A program made the position numbers and the translations under genes. From positions 1-13,479 of the forward strand of contig CALBLB010000181.1 in NCBI GenBank assembly GCA_937896115.1: DNA of 13,479 nt, written 5' to 3'. This DNA comes from an uncultured Succinatimonas sp. (GTDB lineage: Bacteria > Pseudomonadota > Gammaproteobacteria > Enterobacterales > Succinivibrionaceae). The stretch's first letter is position 1. Each line of letters begins with the position of its first letter. Under the pieces are notes generated by a model. It worked only from the letters and a program-made list of their open reading frames with translations. It did not search any database and was not told where the DNA came from. Below are positions 12,940 through 13,479 of the stretch, one piece after another.

Positions 12940-13479
12940 AAACGTCCCGTAAGCTTTAAAAACCAGGTGCGAAGTTGTGCTGCCGGGGCTCTTGACGGCG
13001 GCATGGGGGCTGAGGTTGCAATGAACTTAAGCCCGCGTCTTGCTTCAAACAGATTGGATGCCTGAAGCTTTGCCAGATTGTCATAAGGTAAAAAAGACAT
13101 CAGCGGCAGACTTCCCCTATTTACTCCGGCTTTGTATTTTAAATCCTCAAGCACCATCTCTTCTAAAAGTCTTGAGCAAAGCTCAGAAGGCAAAGCCTTT
13201 AAAACCGCCACAAGCTCGTCTAAAGAAGTTTTGGCATTAAAAAAAGCAGCCAGCGTACGCAAAGCGTTATCCAGCTGATCCATAAGATGACGTTCGCTTT
13301 TGCCGATTTTATATGTAGCGTTTAAAAGCTTTTTAGCACCGTAAGGTGCGTTATAACACAGGCACAAAGCAAACTCTAACTGAGCCTTGGCAACTCCCGG
13401 CAATTTTTTTTCAAGAAAGGCTTCAGCCTCGGCAAAACTGGGACCTGCAACCCTCAACTTATAAGCCCGCGACAAAATC
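12936..13479 (-). CDS. holB: Probable DNA polymerase III delta' subunit, C-terminal 180 residues (5' end outside window)
   Basis: The frame is open to the right edge, so the N-terminus is missing. The visible part begins ILSRAYKLRVAGPSFAEAEAFL, which matches the delta' segment following sensor motifs (x-x-x-S-R-C/A-x-x-L-x-x-x-x-P-x-x-x-x-A-x-x-x-L). FALCLCYNAPYGAKKLL corresponds to the A-L-x-L-x-x-x-x-P-x-x-A-x-x-L helix, and the EDLKYKAGVNRGSL stretch parallels R-E-Q-L-x-x-V-T-G-I-N-R-E-L near the E. coli HolB C-terminus. Delta' is part of the clamp loader that places the beta clamp at primers. It overlaps lptF by 4 bp and is likely co-transcribed with it. The call is from remembered motif spacing, not an alignment. 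The TTG at 13473-13475 is internal, not a start. Confidence 0.68.
   Translation of the reverse strand, partial: ILSRAYKLRVAGPSFAEAEAFLEKKLPGVAKAQLEFALCLCYNAPYGAKKLLNATYKIGKSERHLMDQLDNALRTLAAFFNAKTSLDELVAVLKALPSELCSRLLEEMVLEDLKYKAGVNRGSLPLMSFLPYDNLAKLQASNLFEARRGLKFIATSAPMPPSRAPAAQLRTWFLKLTGRL

Overview
The window looks like a carbohydrate/carboxylate-use island in a gut-type gammaproteobacterium. Support comes from a gammaproteobacterial tRNA-Pro, an LptF LPS-export permease, and what reads as the C-terminal half of DNA polymerase III delta'. Succinivibrionaceae is a guess from gene content only. I see no transposase, integrase, phage gene or CRISPR array.

Left half (1-5070), all on the minus strand, read from fucI leftwards: L-fucose isomerase (fucI), L-fucose mutarotase (fucU), a BNR/Asp-box beta-propeller protein of the sialidase superfamily, then a tripartite tricarboxylate transporter: tctC (binding protein), tctB and the first 29 codons of tctA, which runs off the left edge. 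Gaps are short except after tctC, where two hairpins sit before tctB. A 468-bp AT-rich divergent region (5071-5538) with several dyads separates fucI from a plus-strand AraC-family regulator (5539-6426), the likely local regulator.

Middle (6427-7010): a tRNA-Pro gene with its own promoter and terminator and an apparent AGG anticodon, which is rare in bacteria. After it comes a doubtful minus-strand small ORF and a promoter region.

Right half (7011-11806), plus strand: a DapA/NanA-superfamily class I aldolase, a TRAP transporter in the order dctP-dctM-dctQ, and an HpcH/HpaI class II pyruvate aldolase that overlaps dctQ by 4 bp. A strong terminator at 11815-11843 ends this unit. On the minus strand beyond it are lptF and, overlapping it by 4 bp, the presumed holB, which runs off the right edge.

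How it may work together (inference): FucU and FucI would interconvert L-fucose anomers and make L-fuculose. The TctCBA and DctPMQ systems would import one or two organic or sugar-acid substrates. The two aldolases would release pyruvate (plus an aldehyde such as lactaldehyde) from 2-keto-3-deoxy acids. No fuculokinase, fuculose-phosphate aldolase, sugar-acid dehydratase, sugar dehydrogenase or FucP permease is present, so either the pathway is completed elsewhere or the real substrate is not plain L-fucose. Both periplasmic binding-protein genes are followed by terminator-like hairpins, which would give more binding protein than membrane subunits.
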